Source of the DNA: Neckera pumila
Taxonomy: Eukaryota; Streptophyta; Bryopsida; Hypnales; Neckeraceae
Length of the DNA: 64,000 nucleotides
Direction: 5' to 3'
Assembly: GCA_963969595.1 (NCBI GenBank)
Contig: OZ018410.1
Span: 3,286,001 to 3,350,000, forward strand
Shown: one piece after another, positions 47,880 through 60,291 of the stretch
Layout of the letters: each line of letters opens with the position of its first letter
How positions within the stretch are numbered: the first letter of the stretch is position 1
Notes under the pieces: generated by a model
Databases searched by the model: none
Seen by the model: the letters and a program-made list of their open reading frames with translations, nothing else
Told to the model about the DNA's origin: nothing
Made by a program: the position numbers and the translations under genes

Positions 47880-48870
47880 AGGTAATCTAGTCATGCTAAT
47901 AAGGTGGTGCACACCCGACCATGACCACCATCATCATTTGTGTACATCTCCAAAATCAAGATGTGATGAGCTTGAAAAAATGATATTAGAGTATCTACCA
48001 AAAAGATTTTGACCCTTCATAATTTTTGCATATGGTATCCACATGTTGCATTCTTGGATGGGTTGGAACCTCCTTTCACTTGCCAACAAAAAATTCTCAA
48101 CAAAAATTCTCAACAAAAATTCTCAACAAGAAAATAACCAGTCATTGATAATGAGGCACAGCAGCAAAAAGAGGTGGTTTGGGGGTCCTACGTAAATAAG
48201 GTGACAAATCCATGACTCTTGCAATGCACTAGCATATATTATATATAATAAATGTACTCCCACGTTCCCACCATGAACTGTAAGTGCTCACAGCAGAGAC
48301 GGGTTCTGGAGAGGGGATTTCTAGTGGTATTAGGTTCTGTACAATTTTAGTATCCTGTACAATACATTCCGTAAATTGTACTTGGAATGCAAGTATATGA
48401 AATGCTCAGTGATTGCAAATGATTTAGCATGCAAATGATTCCGAAGTTGGAATTCAATAATATGGAGCATTTGAGAGCAGAATCCATAGAAGTAAACCCG
48501 GATCTCCTCTTGTATCTTAGTAATGGCGGCGCATCACAACTCCTGACACTCGTCGCACTTCGAAGGATACAATCCTGACATTTCTCACCAAACTTCATCT
48601 ACAGCTGCCATTAGACTACTTATGGACACAGAAAGAGTCCACAAAGAAATCGTACGAGCCTGAAAGAATTTACCAACGCGAATAACATCTCACTTCATTA
48701 GATGTCATTGTGATAAACCGCCCGTTCCAACTGTCTAGATCATGATTGCACGAGTAATGTGAAGAGCAGACTGTCAACACAACGATCAAGGTATTTGGCG
48801 ACTAGAAATGCAAAATAAATACGAATTCAGCAACAGAAAAATGAACGGAATCACAGAGTATGACAGTTTT
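47880..48870. other. Intergenic DNA with a 14-bp tandem repeat; distal 3' region of the minus-strand gene
   Basis: About three copies of AAAATTCTCAACAA lie at 48072-48128. The rest is unassigned; the last part approaches the probable 3' end of the minus-strand gene. Confidence 0.4.
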
Positions 48871-48871
48871 G

Positions 48872-48877
48872 TTTATT
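48872..48877 (-). terminator. Possible polyadenylation signal of the minus-strand gene
   Basis: AATAAA on the minus strand, about 375 bp after the stop codon at 49252. It is the best placed such motif; actual cleavage is not shown by sequence alone. Confidence 0.35.
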
Positions 48878-49251
48878 GATCGGGCAATTATTTGAAATTG
48901 ACAGAGTACCCTTGGAAAAGGTGCACGTTATTTGTGTAGTTCCGGAGTCCGTCTTGAGAAAAATGTCTGCCCACGAAGGAAACAAAGTTCCTTGGAAGTA
49001 TTGATGACTTCTGTACAGCAGAGTCCAAGTCTGCCCATTTCTACTACTTTACAATGCTAAGTTCCTCCAGCAATTGGTTGAGTATCCTTACAAAATAGGT
49101 GATCAACGCAAAACTACTACCCCTGCTTTCTTGAAAACCAAATTAAGTCGCAGCATAAAGAATCAGGGAAGCTGAGAACTCATATCTGAGCAGCTCAGAC
49201 ATTGTAAAACTCAAATGATGGCTGCTCAGTCCGTTACTATCATAACTGCTT

Positions 49252-51222
49252 CTAGTAAGTCCACTCTGTGGGAAGGCAAGGCTCATGAACCGCTGGCTGA
49301 CGAAAACTTGATCTGTTCATGCTCTGCTGCAACGTGGGCCAAACAGCGTCTCTCGGGTTCTTTGAATGAGTCGGCACACCAGACGAGTGCATCGAAGGAA
49401 CATCTGTAAGAACAAGATAGAATCAAATATTAAAAACTGATTGCATGTTTCATCAGAATACTGGAAAGCTGTTTAGGAAAATGTCGTCTGATCAGAAGGT
49501 AGTGCTGTGAAGCCCACCATTTCTCTTCTTATGTTCAGGGGTAGTCGTGAAGGTACGCGGTAAGAAAACTCCAGTTCCACCAGACTCTCGACCAGATGGT
49601 CCGCCTAAAAAAACAACCCTCACTCCCGAACCCCCGTTCGAAACAGCCTGCCGATTTCTTTGTAATAACTTGCTATCGACCGATTTTCCTGGGTGACGAT
49701 AGTTATTGGTACCTTGATGACCATCTAGACTATACGCTTGTTGCTGATGCTGATACATTGGGTATGGAGATCGACCTTGACTAGCCATTGCATTCAAGGC
49801 CGCACATTTCATAGCCCAGTTCTGTTGCGCCTGATATTAGACATCCCACATTCTGTTAACGCTAGATACAGAAAATGATATTGCTAAGAAAGGTTTAACC
49901 AAGAAATTTATTTGAATCTGGATATCGTGCAGTGCTATGTACACTATGCCCAGATGATAACGCATGAAAGTACAATGACCGTATCCAGATAACAGCTTAA
50001 CAGACAAAATTTCCTCCTCACCACTAATGGACAGCAAAAGACACCGAAAACCAGGTCACGTTGAAGTACCTGATTACTAGCCATTAAAGTCAACTCTTCT
50101 TTCCTCTTTACAGTGTGAGTGGCACTTCGTCCCGTCGCTTGTCCAGACGGTCGAGACTGCTGAGGCAAGTTCGCTCGCAAAGCTTGATTCAAAACTTTTG
50201 CTGTGGAGGGTCTCTCGCCGGATATCACTGGGACTTTTTTCTCCTCAGTCATTTTCAATCTCACAACTTCTCCGGCTGCGGCATAAAGAGTGTCCCAAGC
50301 ATCTTGATAACCAGACGAAGGTGCTGACGAGGGAGAAGAGACTTGGGATGAAACTCTGGAAGAGCCCTTGGAACTACTTTGACTGCCTGATAGCTGAGGG
50401 CCGGATAACCAGCTGCCGCTTGACCAACTAGATGGTGACACTCGGCCCTACAAGCAATTCTACCGTCAGATGTTGATTAAGAAAGCAACATTAACAGCAA
50501 CCCTGCACTACTAAAACCTCATCACGAACTAAACAAAACCTGAGAATGTAAGCAATGGATAGTCTAAACAGGGAAGATTATGCAGGCTAAAGCGTCATTG
50601 ATATCTATTAAATACTCTAAAGCGAAGATGTGAATCACTAAATTGCAGGATCGTGAAATAGTGGACGTGAAAACACGACACCGGACAAATAAACGAGCTT
50701 CAGGGATCCTGTTCCAAAGTCAAGAAAAAAATCAAACAAGAGCGGGCCGTGGAAGCGAACGGAACTACAAAACCAAACACAAAATCATGAAGACCAGTAA
50801 GACATGCTCACCTCATTCACATCCACATTTGGTACATCTTGAGCTCCAGTGTAAGGATTTCCTTCGAGAACACCGGGGCAGGTTTCAGCTTTCGTCTCGT
50901 CCTCATCAAGCATAGACTGCGCAATTTGTTGAGCCAAGCTCTCAAGAAGACCGTCTTCTTCATCACTCTCTGTCTCGGTGGAGGAAGACGATGCTTCTGT
51001 TAGTATGTTACTAGCTTCATGACCTTGGTCAAAACCGCGCCTACCGTTCACTGAACTCGCTGGATAGTACATGTGTAAATTTGATCCCTCTGGACTGCAA
51101 GATCGTGGGAAGCTCTGGTCCGCTTCAACGGAGGGACTTGCAGTTTTAAAGGCATCAAAGACACTTTCGTCTCCGACTCTTGAGCATATCAACTGATGCA
51201 CTCTGGCCACCTCGAAAGCCAT
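49252..51222 (-). CDS. Plant protein of unknown function with GTGVFLPR and LPTEWTY motifs
   Basis: I join four minus-strand exons: 51222-50812, 50447-50070, 49830-49518 and 49403-49252. All introns are GT-AG with matching phases (0, 0, 1), giving 417 aa. The first in-frame ATG is at 51222. Visible parts: an acidic helix-like stretch after a Ser run (residues 80-110, ESLAQQIAQSMLDED), a Ser-rich segment (138-180), the motif AWDTLYAAAGEVVRLKM (187-203), a Gln/Tyr-rich stretch (289-300), GGTGVFLPR (347-355) and a C-terminal LPTEWTY. The last two look like a motif pair I associate with an uncharacterised plant family, but I cannot name it. There is no signal peptide, membrane span or catalytic motif. 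The exon 3 donor (GTGGGC) is the weakest splice site; without it the protein would end soon after residue 367. Confidence 0.7.
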
Positions 51223-52830
51223 ACTGATATCGTTTCGAAACGACAATATAGTCTATTCGATATCACTCGAATATATGCACAATAAGGTAAAACACTGCAC
51301 GGCAAGTAATCTCTTTCCAGGAAAACCAGAAAGGCTGTGTCTACTCTTCCCAACTAACATTATCCGCCGTCCGCAATACTTCGAAAGATGACCGCCCGAA
51401 GGAAACTTCCGAAATATAGTTCCAGAGAAGATGTATTCAACTGCAGAAACAACAGGAAATCAGTTAACTCGTCACAGACTGACCCCCAGCCACGGAAGGA
51501 CACAGACAAAAAAGACTGCCTTCGAAAGACCAGTCGACGAAAACTTGCAAGTCCTCTTTATTTGACAAGAACAGTAATCAGAAAAGATGTTTCAGTTTTT
51601 TCCAGATTTAACAGAAGTGTTCGCTCTACTAAAAAATATCGAGTCACCATAAAATAAGAACATAAAGCAACTCAAAGTCCACTACTCGTCTCGCCGTCCT
51701 CACAACTTCAATATCCGACACAAACAATCGACATTTACCTTCGCCAGGTGATACAAACGACTCAGTCGAGTTGGGCGATGCACACGGCAACCGTTCCGAT
51801 CCAAAAAAAAATTAGAAGCAGCGCTCGAGAGCACAAAACTGCTACGGAGGTATCCAACTCTACGTTCTTTCCACAATAGAAAAAGGGAACTCCAAACCGC
51901 AGAGTTAAAACAACTCCCTATAATGAAAAGATCAACATGAAGCCTAAACACTCGTACAGGGCAACTGTTCCTCCGCATTGGTAATCAATTACACAGTCCG
52001 TGCAAGTCGCATTCAAAGGACTTGCCGGTCCATAGCGAGGGACAGAATGCAGGTCTGCTCAATTAAAATCCATACAATACATCAACGTACCAGTCATGCA
52101 CCACAACAGTGAGGAACCAGAAAACAGAAAACAGAAAACGTGTCAGACGCCAAATAGATCAGGCGCACAACCATTACCTGCGACTGAAGTGCGAACACAC
52201 TGGTCCGTCACCCCGCGCCGCACTCGAACCACGACAAACAAACGATTCAGCAACGAGCCGGCGCCTGACCACGCCGAGGCCACTCCGCCGCCATGGCCAC
52301 CCCGCCCTAAAGCCCAGTCACTCCGCGCCAAGCCAAACACTCCCGATCTCTCTCTCGCTTTCTCTCTCCCGCAAGAAGGGGAGAGTATGGCCTGCAACTG
52401 TAGTAAGGTAGTAATGAATGACGCCGTTACATCGCAAGTGAGCAATCAAAGCAATCGCTGGAAAAAAAAATTTACTCTCCACCGCCGAAACAGAGTGATT
52501 TCGCAGTTATGGAAAAATGAAAAGAAATCACTCCGGCAAGCCTGGCCATGCTATACGATGAATGAATGGTCCGGTCGCGCCGCTGCCTGCTGCTGCTGCT
52601 GCAAGTGCGACTGTAGCGCTACGACTGCCTCCCTGCAAAGCCCAGTGATGGTGCAGAGGATCGGCAGAAAATCCGGGGTGGCAGAGGAGAGGCGCAGAGG
52701 CATGGGCGGGAGAACGACCACCCAGGAGAAAAGTGAATGGCGGGACCAACAGAACTCCGCCTTTGTTTGAAGTTTCAAGTCGAAACTTTCGACGGACACT
52801 GGCTAGATGGCGAGCTGGCGGGGGCTACGT
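51223..52830 (-). promoter_or_regulatory. 5' region of the minus-strand gene, GC-rich core 52.15-52.72 kb
   Basis: GC content and CpG frequency rise strongly between about 52,150 and 52,720, as upstream of the ClpS-like gene, and fall again after 52,830. It contains a short (CTG)n run near 52,588. Long open frames on both strands here are explained by GC-rich composition and do not look like real proteins. It is probably promoter plus 5' UTR; the transcription start is unknown. Confidence 0.4.
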
Positions 52831-53238
52831 AAGTTTAATTATAATTAATTACAACAAGGAGGAGGAAAGTTCTTCGACCTACGAAACTTTCAAAATAAAT
52901 ATCGGAACCTCTTTAATATCACCGTTCGCACCATGTGACTTTGAACCGACTCTTTCATGCAGAGTTAGAATCGGAAAACAATTTTTGAGTTTTATTATGG
53001 AAACTGGATTGCTTTCGTGGAATCCCCTTGTTCCCAGGTTCATGGGAGCATGGAGAAACTGCATTGTAGGAGTAGCTTTGTCTTTGAGTTTAACTAAAAC
53101 TAACTAAAAAATTCAAATTCAATGATAAAATTAGTTTTTTGGAAGTCAAAAAAGTTGTCTCTCATATTTTTCATTGCCTTATGTTTGTAGTTTTACAAGT
53201 CAAAGAATATGATTTATTAAAAAATTGTTCCTTTTAAC
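52831..53238. other. Intergenic DNA, nothing recognised
   Basis: Transition from GC-rich promoter DNA to AT-rich repeats; no gene signal. Confidence 0.45.
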
Positions 53239-53240
53239 TA

Positions 53241-53396
53241 CACTAAATAGGGGTATTAAGGGGACCCATACTAATTAATTGACATTCCACAGTATATAAA
53301 TATCTATTGGGGGTTGTACATCTTGTCTCAAATATATACAGTTTCTAAAGAAAGGTCCCTTTAATTATTTGGTCCCCTTTATACCCCTATTCAGTG
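53241..53396. mobile_element. 156-bp MITE with TA duplication (CACTAAATAGGGG)
   Basis: Starts CACTAAATAGGGGTATTAAG and ends ATACCCCTATTCAGTG, flanked by TA (53239-53240, 53397-53398). The inverted ends extend for about 28 bp (GGGGACC / GGTCCCC). Confidence 0.75.
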
Positions 53397-54049
53397 TAAA
53401 AGAAAAACTAGGTATCTAAAAAGGAATATAATGAAGTGGTCAGTACTCTTTGGCCTACATTAGGGATAAATCTATCTTTTTAAATCAATATTCTTAGACT
53501 TCAATAGTGTTTTAGAGACTAATGTTGATGCACAAACAATTCTTATTTTCCTATTGAAAATACTGCATACTTCCACAAAGAATTCCAAAAAATATTTTGT
53601 CTCAAAATCAAGTTTTATAGGCCTCTAAGGTTTAAGTTCCATAGTAGGTATAGTTTTCTAAGACTTCACCCTCTTTGTTTGTTTATAATTTCTAACTCCT
53701 ATTTAAGCTCTTCATGAGCCTTTGCATTATAAAATCTTTGTTTCCTTGATTTTCCAATGTATGCAAAATTTCCAATTTTGATGAAGGGATCATCTCAAAG
53801 AATCCTCTCCTACATTCTACAAATTGGGTTAGGGTTAAGATCATGGCTATGCCATTACCAATTTTGAGGAATCTTATCTTTTGACTCATAACTCATACCC
53901 TTGCGTTCTTTAGACCCACGACACGTACTTTCACAAGCTTTCCAATCTTGTATAGCACATCACTCACTTTGTTTCAATCCAAGTACTATGGCACCCTCTC
54001 TGATCGAGACTCCTCATTTTTCTCGCTTGGTCTCTTGCAAGGCTTGGGT

Positions 54050-54211
54050 CACTAGAAGAACCCCGCGTTGGTCTAAACCAAAAATGTGGGCTGAAATTTA
54101 TTGATAACCATGTTTCTAATACTGAAATCCCAAAATTTTGCATTAGAAACATGGTTCTCAACAAATTTCAGCCCATATTTTTTGTTTAGACCAACGCGGG
54201 GGGGTCTAGTG
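54050..54211. mobile_element. 162-bp foldback element (CACTAGAAGAACCCC)
   Basis: The arms are complementary along most of the length (CCCCGCGTTGGTCTAAAC against GTTTAGACCAACGCGGGG; GAAACATGGTT near the loop). The target duplication is unclear, so the class is open. Confidence 0.65.
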
Positions 54212-55926
54212 GTAGTTACTCTCAAGGTCCTCCTCTACTCACTAAGGCCTCACGAATGCACTTTGTAGTAAGGGGCGTGACAATTTTTCGTTCATGAATT
54301 TATAAATGACTGAATTGCACAAAACAAACGAGAGAGAAGCAAGGATTTGCATGCTATTGATTAAATAACTATAGATCAATGCAAAGTCAAATAATGGACC
54401 CAAGCAACGACTCCTAATAGGAAGTTTGTTGTCATCATTCCTAATTAAACTTGTTATAAGGTGAGTGTTTTGTGAGCATTGTTAATTGTGGAAAGGAAGT
54501 GATCTTTTGATTGTTTTTTGGTGTTAGTAGTAAAAAGTAGAAAGCTTGATGGGAATGAGTTTTGGTGGCTTTAATAGGCACACAATCCTATTTGTTATGT
54601 GAATTAATTTTATAGGCCTCACTCGTAGAGGGAGCCCTCTTTTTGTCGATTGATCTGTGGAATTATTATTTGTTTTTGATTTATAGTTGATTAATTCATG
54701 ATGGTGTTTGAATTCAATTTGGATTTGGGGACTTTTGTTTCAATCAATAGTTGAGTAGACTTAGAATATTATTTCTCAAATAGTGAGACTCACTTTTCAA
54801 GCTATTCGTAGTAGTTTGTGAGTTAAGATTGAAGCCCTAGTGACATAAGACTTATTGCACTCTTCCGCAAAGTGAAGTTGCTGTTAGGATTTCATATCTC
54901 GTTATGCTTTGCACTTTAACTTGATTTTGTGATGTATTGTAGAAAAGCAGTATAGTTACTTGGATGAATTATGCTCTCTACTAGCTACAGGAGATCTTGT
55001 AATTACATCTCCTTAATTGCTTGAAAAATTGTTCAATTGCAGACATATACATTGAGCTTTAAGAAAAAAATCATGAATGGCAGAACTCATTCTGAAGCTT
55101 TGCATTTTAGTTTTCCATCATCTCCTCTTGTTGCACATAGTTATGACAATTTTCTTGAATTATCTTGCCACTGCTATCAAAGAAAAGGGTGTTCACCTTT
55201 TTTTCTAAAATAATTTCTCTCTCTATATGGATGAAGTTTCTGAAGCATTGCAACCAATTCTCACATACGACAACTTGAGCTAGGATTAATGACCAGTTTG
55301 TGTGGGAAATGTACGATATTAAGTTTTGTAACAAGATCAATCTTAAATTTGCAACATAGATCCACAAAAATTATATAGGCTATCAAAAGTTAATGCCAAC
55401 TACAAAGTATTCCTCTTGTTTCCCAAATCATGTTCTTTCTATATTAGACCACATAGATTAGTGGAAGTAAAGAAATCGACATCCTCACCAGAGTGCCAAT
55501 TAGCTAGTGGACAAATTCTTTGTAAGTATCAAGGGATGACCAACCTTGAACATTGAATTCTAAGTACAACAAAACTCTATCGCTTGAATGTTTTCCATAG
55601 AAATAACTATTGTGACCACATGAAGTCAGGATTTTAGAAAAAAGACCTACCTCAATTGCATCTTTGAGTCTTATGACCAAATTGAATTGAAAAATTCACT
55701 GATTATACTTGTATGTAAAGATTTAGTTAAGGTAATATTTCAAGTCAAAGGGACACTCATTACAACCCACTAATCTACTTGTGATAGAATAGGGACACAA
55801 GGGGGCTTTATATAGTGTCATAGTACAATGAAATATTCCATTTAGAATCGACCACAATTCTTTGAGAAGCTTGAATTCAAGATTCTCTACAATAAAAAGA
55901 GTGAATTCATAGGAAACAAAGTGTCC
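54212..55926. other. AT-rich intergenic DNA, no gene recognised
   Basis: No protein-like ORF, RNA gene or repeat border could be supported. Confidence 0.45.
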
Positions 55927-55930
55927 TTAA

Positions 55931-56873
55931 CCCCTAAAGGACCGGCTGTCCCCTTGGGGGACAATTTGGGTCTGGGCAGGATCCTACTGTCTCAATTTTT
56001 AGTAATTTTTTTGGGGATTTTTTGAGGTTGTGTGTTTTTGCAAGAGCTTTGTGAATATATAATTTTTATTTTCATTGATGCCCGGGAGCAAAAGTTATGG
56101 CACAATACACAAAAATGGAATTTGGCGGGCAGCACAAAAAATATCACAAAATGTCAAAATAAATCTTTTTTCAATTTTTTGACTCAAAGATTATATTTTT
56201 GTCTACATGTGAAGCTTTGTTTCATTCAATTTGGACTAATAATGAGAAAGTTATGGACAATCTTAGTGTTTTGGGCAATCTAAGCATCTTCTTGAAAAAA
56301 TAACTTACAGAATTCATTTTTGAATGCAATTGTTAGACTTTTTCAAAAATTGTTGGACTTTTTCAAAAATTGTTAGAGAAGGTTATATTTTCTTGCTAGA
56401 ACAATCTCACCATTGGAATTATAGTGATTCAATTTCATCTAAAAGCTATTAACAATTTAGTTTTTTCTTCAATCTTGAACCCACCTCTACTTAACAATTT
56501 TTAATGAGTGAAAATTAAGTGCTTTTTATCCTAAATTGTTTTGGTAGATTCTCAACTCAACTACTTAACATAAATAAGTAGAAAATCAAAATCAATAGTG
56601 CAAAAAGTTTGAACTAAAAAGACTCAAAGCCAAAAAATCTAGTCAAGCAAGGTGCAAAAAAACTTGTTTTCTTCACTTTAAATGCATATATCTTGCAATC
56701 TACATGGTCAGAGTTTCTTGAAATTTCTTCCACGTATTCATATACTAGTCAAGTATAAGATCTTACGGTTGGATATGCAAGAAAAAACAATTTTCAAAGC
56801 TCTTTTCTCTTTGCAATAGAAATGACAATTTTGAGTGGTTTTTGATAGGAAAATCACCTTGGTCCTCTAGGGG
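55931..56873. mobile_element. TTAA/TTAT-flanked CCCC/GGGG element P10
   Basis: A 943-bp element starting CCCCTAAAGGACCGG and ending GGTCCTCTAGGGG. Left flank TTAA (55927-55930), right flank TTAT (56874-56877), one mismatch. It contains a perfect 20-bp tandem duplication near 56,335. No coding capacity. Confidence 0.75.
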
Positions 56874-57028
56874 TTATTATTCAAGTTCAAGAATGTTGTT
56901 TGTTACTAATGTTGCAATCAAATGTAATAAGAAAGAATGTTGGTAAGAGTGACAAGATCCAATATTCGCTTTCTAAGTCTTGCAACCTCAAGTACTTCAT
57001 ATAATTGTATAAGAACAAAGCCTAAGTA

Positions 57029-57231
57029 CAGTAGAACCTCTCTAAACTAATCAGTCCCGGACTCTGGTTTCGAATGCTCTGACAAGATTACATTAGGGAG
57101 GTTTTTTAGCTTACGGAGGGTCATTTTCAGTCATAATCTTTGTTATGGGGACAAATCCGGGACCGGTCTGACAAAATTAACTTATAGAGGTTTATTAGCT
57201 TATACAGGATCAACTTAGGGAGGTTTTAGTG
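57029..57231. mobile_element. Emigrant/Lemi1-like (pogo-type) MITE
   Basis: Starts CAGTAGAACCTCTCTAAAC; its right end is the inverted CACTAAAACCTCCCTAAG. TA flanks both ends (57027-57028, 57232-57233). The CAGTARAACCTCTATAAA-type terminus and TA duplication are those of plant pogo-like Emigrant elements. 203 bp, no coding capacity. Confidence 0.85.
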
Positions 57232-57233
57232 TA

Positions 57234-58025
57234 CGACAATGTAGTCTTGAAACTTCAAAATCTTTCACTCCTTGTTCCTTTTCAGATCAAAACATTCTTC
57301 TTCTTATGATTGCCCACTTACGTTAGCAATACTATTCTGTGTCACAAACTCACAGCACTACACAACCTCCATATTTCTCATACACATTCCCATGTTGAGG
57401 CCGTGACATTAAGGAGGTACTGGCCGATACCACCCCAACTTGTGCATTTTCAATTTTCTTTCAATTTTTGAAAAACAACAACATTCATTACCTCATTCCA
57501 TTTGGGTCAGTTTTCATTCTGGCCCGGCCCTCGTGAGTTCAACGAATCTCCGAGTAGATCCTCCCCAACCCCACCAATTCCTGAGTAGGTGACTCATGTA
57601 TTTGTGTGCACCCCATGGACTCATACTTTTCTTATTTGACTTTTAACTTTTGTGTCATCTAAGCAGAGTGAGTGTGGTCCTTGTAACCTCCCTTTGGTCC
57701 AATTTTGAGGAAATGGTCACAGGCACACCTGAGTGATGAGTGGGTGTACCTTCAGAGCTTCGGATGCTCGGCTTGCACGTCTAGGGCCACGAATCCTCTT
57801 TCTAAGTTATTGTGTGACGTGTGTGGTGGTACAGCAGTACAGCTTGTAAGGATTTTATTCTTATTTTTTTAAACAAATGGACAATTTCCATTAAAAGGGA
57901 AACACGGTACCTCAAAGGCCAGGGAGCGAGGACTGACTCCTCTATTGCCCCGTCAAAGGATAAATGTAAAAACTTCCCCCTATTTTGTGCCGCTTAAATT
58001 TTGTATTTCTTCAAGTGTCCTAATT
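57234..58025. other. Intergenic DNA, nothing recognised
   Basis: Higher GC than its neighbours but no gene-like ORF. A stretch near 57,865 (ACAATTTCCATTAAAAGGGAAAC) resembles one near 62,560, suggesting a shared unknown repeat. Confidence 0.4.
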
Positions 58026-58029
58026 AATC

Positions 58030-58866
58030 CGGGGCCTTTGATAGCAAATATGAATTCAGAAATTGCAAATTTTATCAAATGTGGCAAATGAAGAATTTCA
58101 GTGTTTTCTGCAAGGGTAAAACTCGGGGCAATACAGGGGTCAGTTCTCCCTGGCTTACATCAAACCTGAAGAACAAACCTTGGCGAACTTGTAAGGAAAA
58201 TTCACTCACTTGCTGTCTATAGTAACTTCATGGGCACCGCCCATTTACACCAGCTATTGCATATTCTTTTTTTCCAATGAATCTCACTGGATTCAGGCCA
58301 AAAGCAGGGATGTTCTGGGTCCTCCCTATGAGTACTTTAAACAGGAAAAAACCAAGAAAAAACCAAGAAAAAACTACGAAAAAAACAGGGATATTTTAAT
58401 GTTTGATAATTTTAGCAACTTGGGTTGACAATAATAACTACTCTTACCTTTAATTGGTGCTCCCCTGGGGCATGTGTGCAGTGTATGCCTCCACTGGCAT
58501 TGGACCCCAAGCAAGTAGGAAGCCGGCATATACGGGATATCTCATTCTTGTCGTGGCCGGCTATACATGGCAAAAAGCCAACTATCTGATCCAAGGATAT
58601 ATAACCACTGCCATGACATGAATGAGGAAATGCAGGGCCACAGTCCAGCGTTATTTTATTTTATTTTAAACCCAGTTTTTTAATTTTTTTTAGTTTTTTT
58701 TTTAACCCGGAGTTAATTCCAAGAAATTATCAAGTCCAGTGTAAATTTTTGGGTTTTTGCATGGTGAATTCACCCCAGGGAAAAACGCAGGAATTTTTTA
58801 TTTGCTCACACTTGATAAAATTTGCAAATTTTGAATTCATAACTGCAATTAGAGATTCCAAAGTAG
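58030..58866. repeat. Large inverted repeat, arms about 90-100 bp
   Basis: The arm near 58,040-58,120 is an inverted, diverged copy of 58,770-58,855 (shared AAATTTGCAAATTTTATCAA-like core in opposite orientation). A third, single arm lies at 63,110-63,205. The ~650-bp centre holds no recognised gene. It may be a foldback transposon; borders are uncertain. Confidence 0.45.
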
Positions 58867-58869
58867 CTA

Positions 58870-59087
58870 TACAAAACCGTGAAATTAGGTCGCCCCACGA
58901 CAATTTCTCAACAATCCACACTATATAAATATTCACTACTACTGTACAATGATGGATTCAATCCAAAGCCACGTGTACGACATAGATTAATGCACCAGTT
59001 CGAGGTCTGGTTCAGAGAGTTGCATGTACCTCCATGTGGAGAAGCATTGAGTAATGAGGTAAGGCAACCTAATTTCACTATATTGTA
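58870..59087. mobile_element. TIR element, ACAAAATAGTGAAATTAGG family, inverted copy
   Basis: Third copy of the family at 30237 and 44906, about 218 bp, with TA at both ends and degraded TIRs (ACAAAACCGTGAAATTAGG / CCTAATTTCACTATATTGT). Confidence 0.7.
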
Positions 59088-59535
59088 TATTGTATAGGAA
59101 AGATGAAGAATACATTATTTTTATGACACAAAATAAGAGGCTTTTTCTTACATTTTTCCTAAAAACACAAAATTCATTGTACTGGTTCCACTTTGACGGA
59201 GGATTTAGCGTCCTACAGATTGCTCATTCACTCATGTGGCAATCAAAGAGAACAAAAAATGTTTATTTATGTAATTTTAATGCTTAAATGAGAGTCCCAA
59301 CCCCTGAGACCGGAGGGGCTTGATTTTTAACCCTAAGAGTCCAAGAGGAAAGTGATTGATTTAGATTTTCAATGGTTTTGGCAAAATTTATTATGATATG
59401 AGTAGAATCTAGATATTAGATCTTTATTTTTGCAAGTTTTCATTTTCTTCCCATCCCAACTTGAACTCATTGTAAACCTTGCATAATAATAAATATTATA
59501 CAATTAGTGAGGTTTATCACTTATCATTTTTAACA

Positions 59536-59667
59536 CAATGAACTCCAATGCATATGCTATACGGTGTTGCGTTTAAATTGTCTTTTTTATTAGTTTCAAA
59601 ACAATAAACTCCAATGCATATGCTATATGGTGTTGTGTTTAGATTGTTTTTTGTCTTTTGAATGCAT
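59536..59667. repeat. 66-bp direct tandem duplication
   Basis: Two copies of a 66-bp unit (sharing ACTCCAATGCATATGCTATA) start at 59536 and 59602. Confidence 0.7.
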
Positions 59668-59699
59668 AGTCACTCATTCACTCATTCTGATTAATTACT

Positions 59700-60036
59700 T
59701 TAATCAGAATTTGCAATAGCAGCCTGATAAGCAAACAATATGGGTTAATGCCATTTCAATTCCGTATATATTTTGTATGTACACTTGTTCATATCCATAT
59801 TTTGTATATGTATTGTATTGTATCACATATCTGTATTCCTCATTCTGTACCATATTGTGTCTCATACCATGTCCCGCAATATCCGATTCCCATATCAGTA
59901 GCACTATTCATATCCGTATCAATGTCCATTTTCCTTATTTTTCGACATCAATGGTATCAGAAGGGGGGAGGGAAAATTATTTTTTGAAGATCAGCGTTTC
60001 TCGTTTTTTTACAATGAAGGGGGTGGAGTGTTAATT
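59700..60036 (+). mobile_element. Possible LTR-retrotransposon remnant with tRNA-Met primer site
   Basis: The sequence TTTTTCGACATCA is followed by TGGTATCAGA at 59952-59961. That is the usual plant primer-binding site complementary to initiator tRNA-Met just inside a 5' LTR. No second LTR or gag/pol sequence follows, so only a fragment is left. Confidence 0.35.
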
Positions 60037-60291
60037 GTCAATTGGAAGGGATGCATCTTTTCAATGGATAGTGGTGTTGCATTTGGATTAAAAATAATAA
60101 TCAAAATAAACATTTTTCTAAGTTCCCTATGTTGAGATAAAAAAACATTTTACTTTGCAATTCTACAACTACAATTTTGGAAAGCAAATAACCTAGCATA
60201 TATTCTCCTAGAAGTATTTTTTTTACTATAAAGTGGCTTGCCTAAAACAAATGCAAATTCCCCAAATGGATTCCAATCCTTTATATGTTAA

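Noticed and set aside
49215..49409. Plus-strand ORF
   Set aside because: It is the antisense of the last exon of the minus-strand gene.
52096..52770. 224-codon plus-strand ORF
   Set aside because: It lies in the GC-rich promoter of the minus-strand gene; low-complexity, no domain, no splice context. GC-rich DNA gives long chance ORFs.
59748..60034. ORFs rich in Tyr, Cys, Ile, Ser
   Set aside because: Translation of a low-complexity CATATCCGTATC-like tract; composition bias only.
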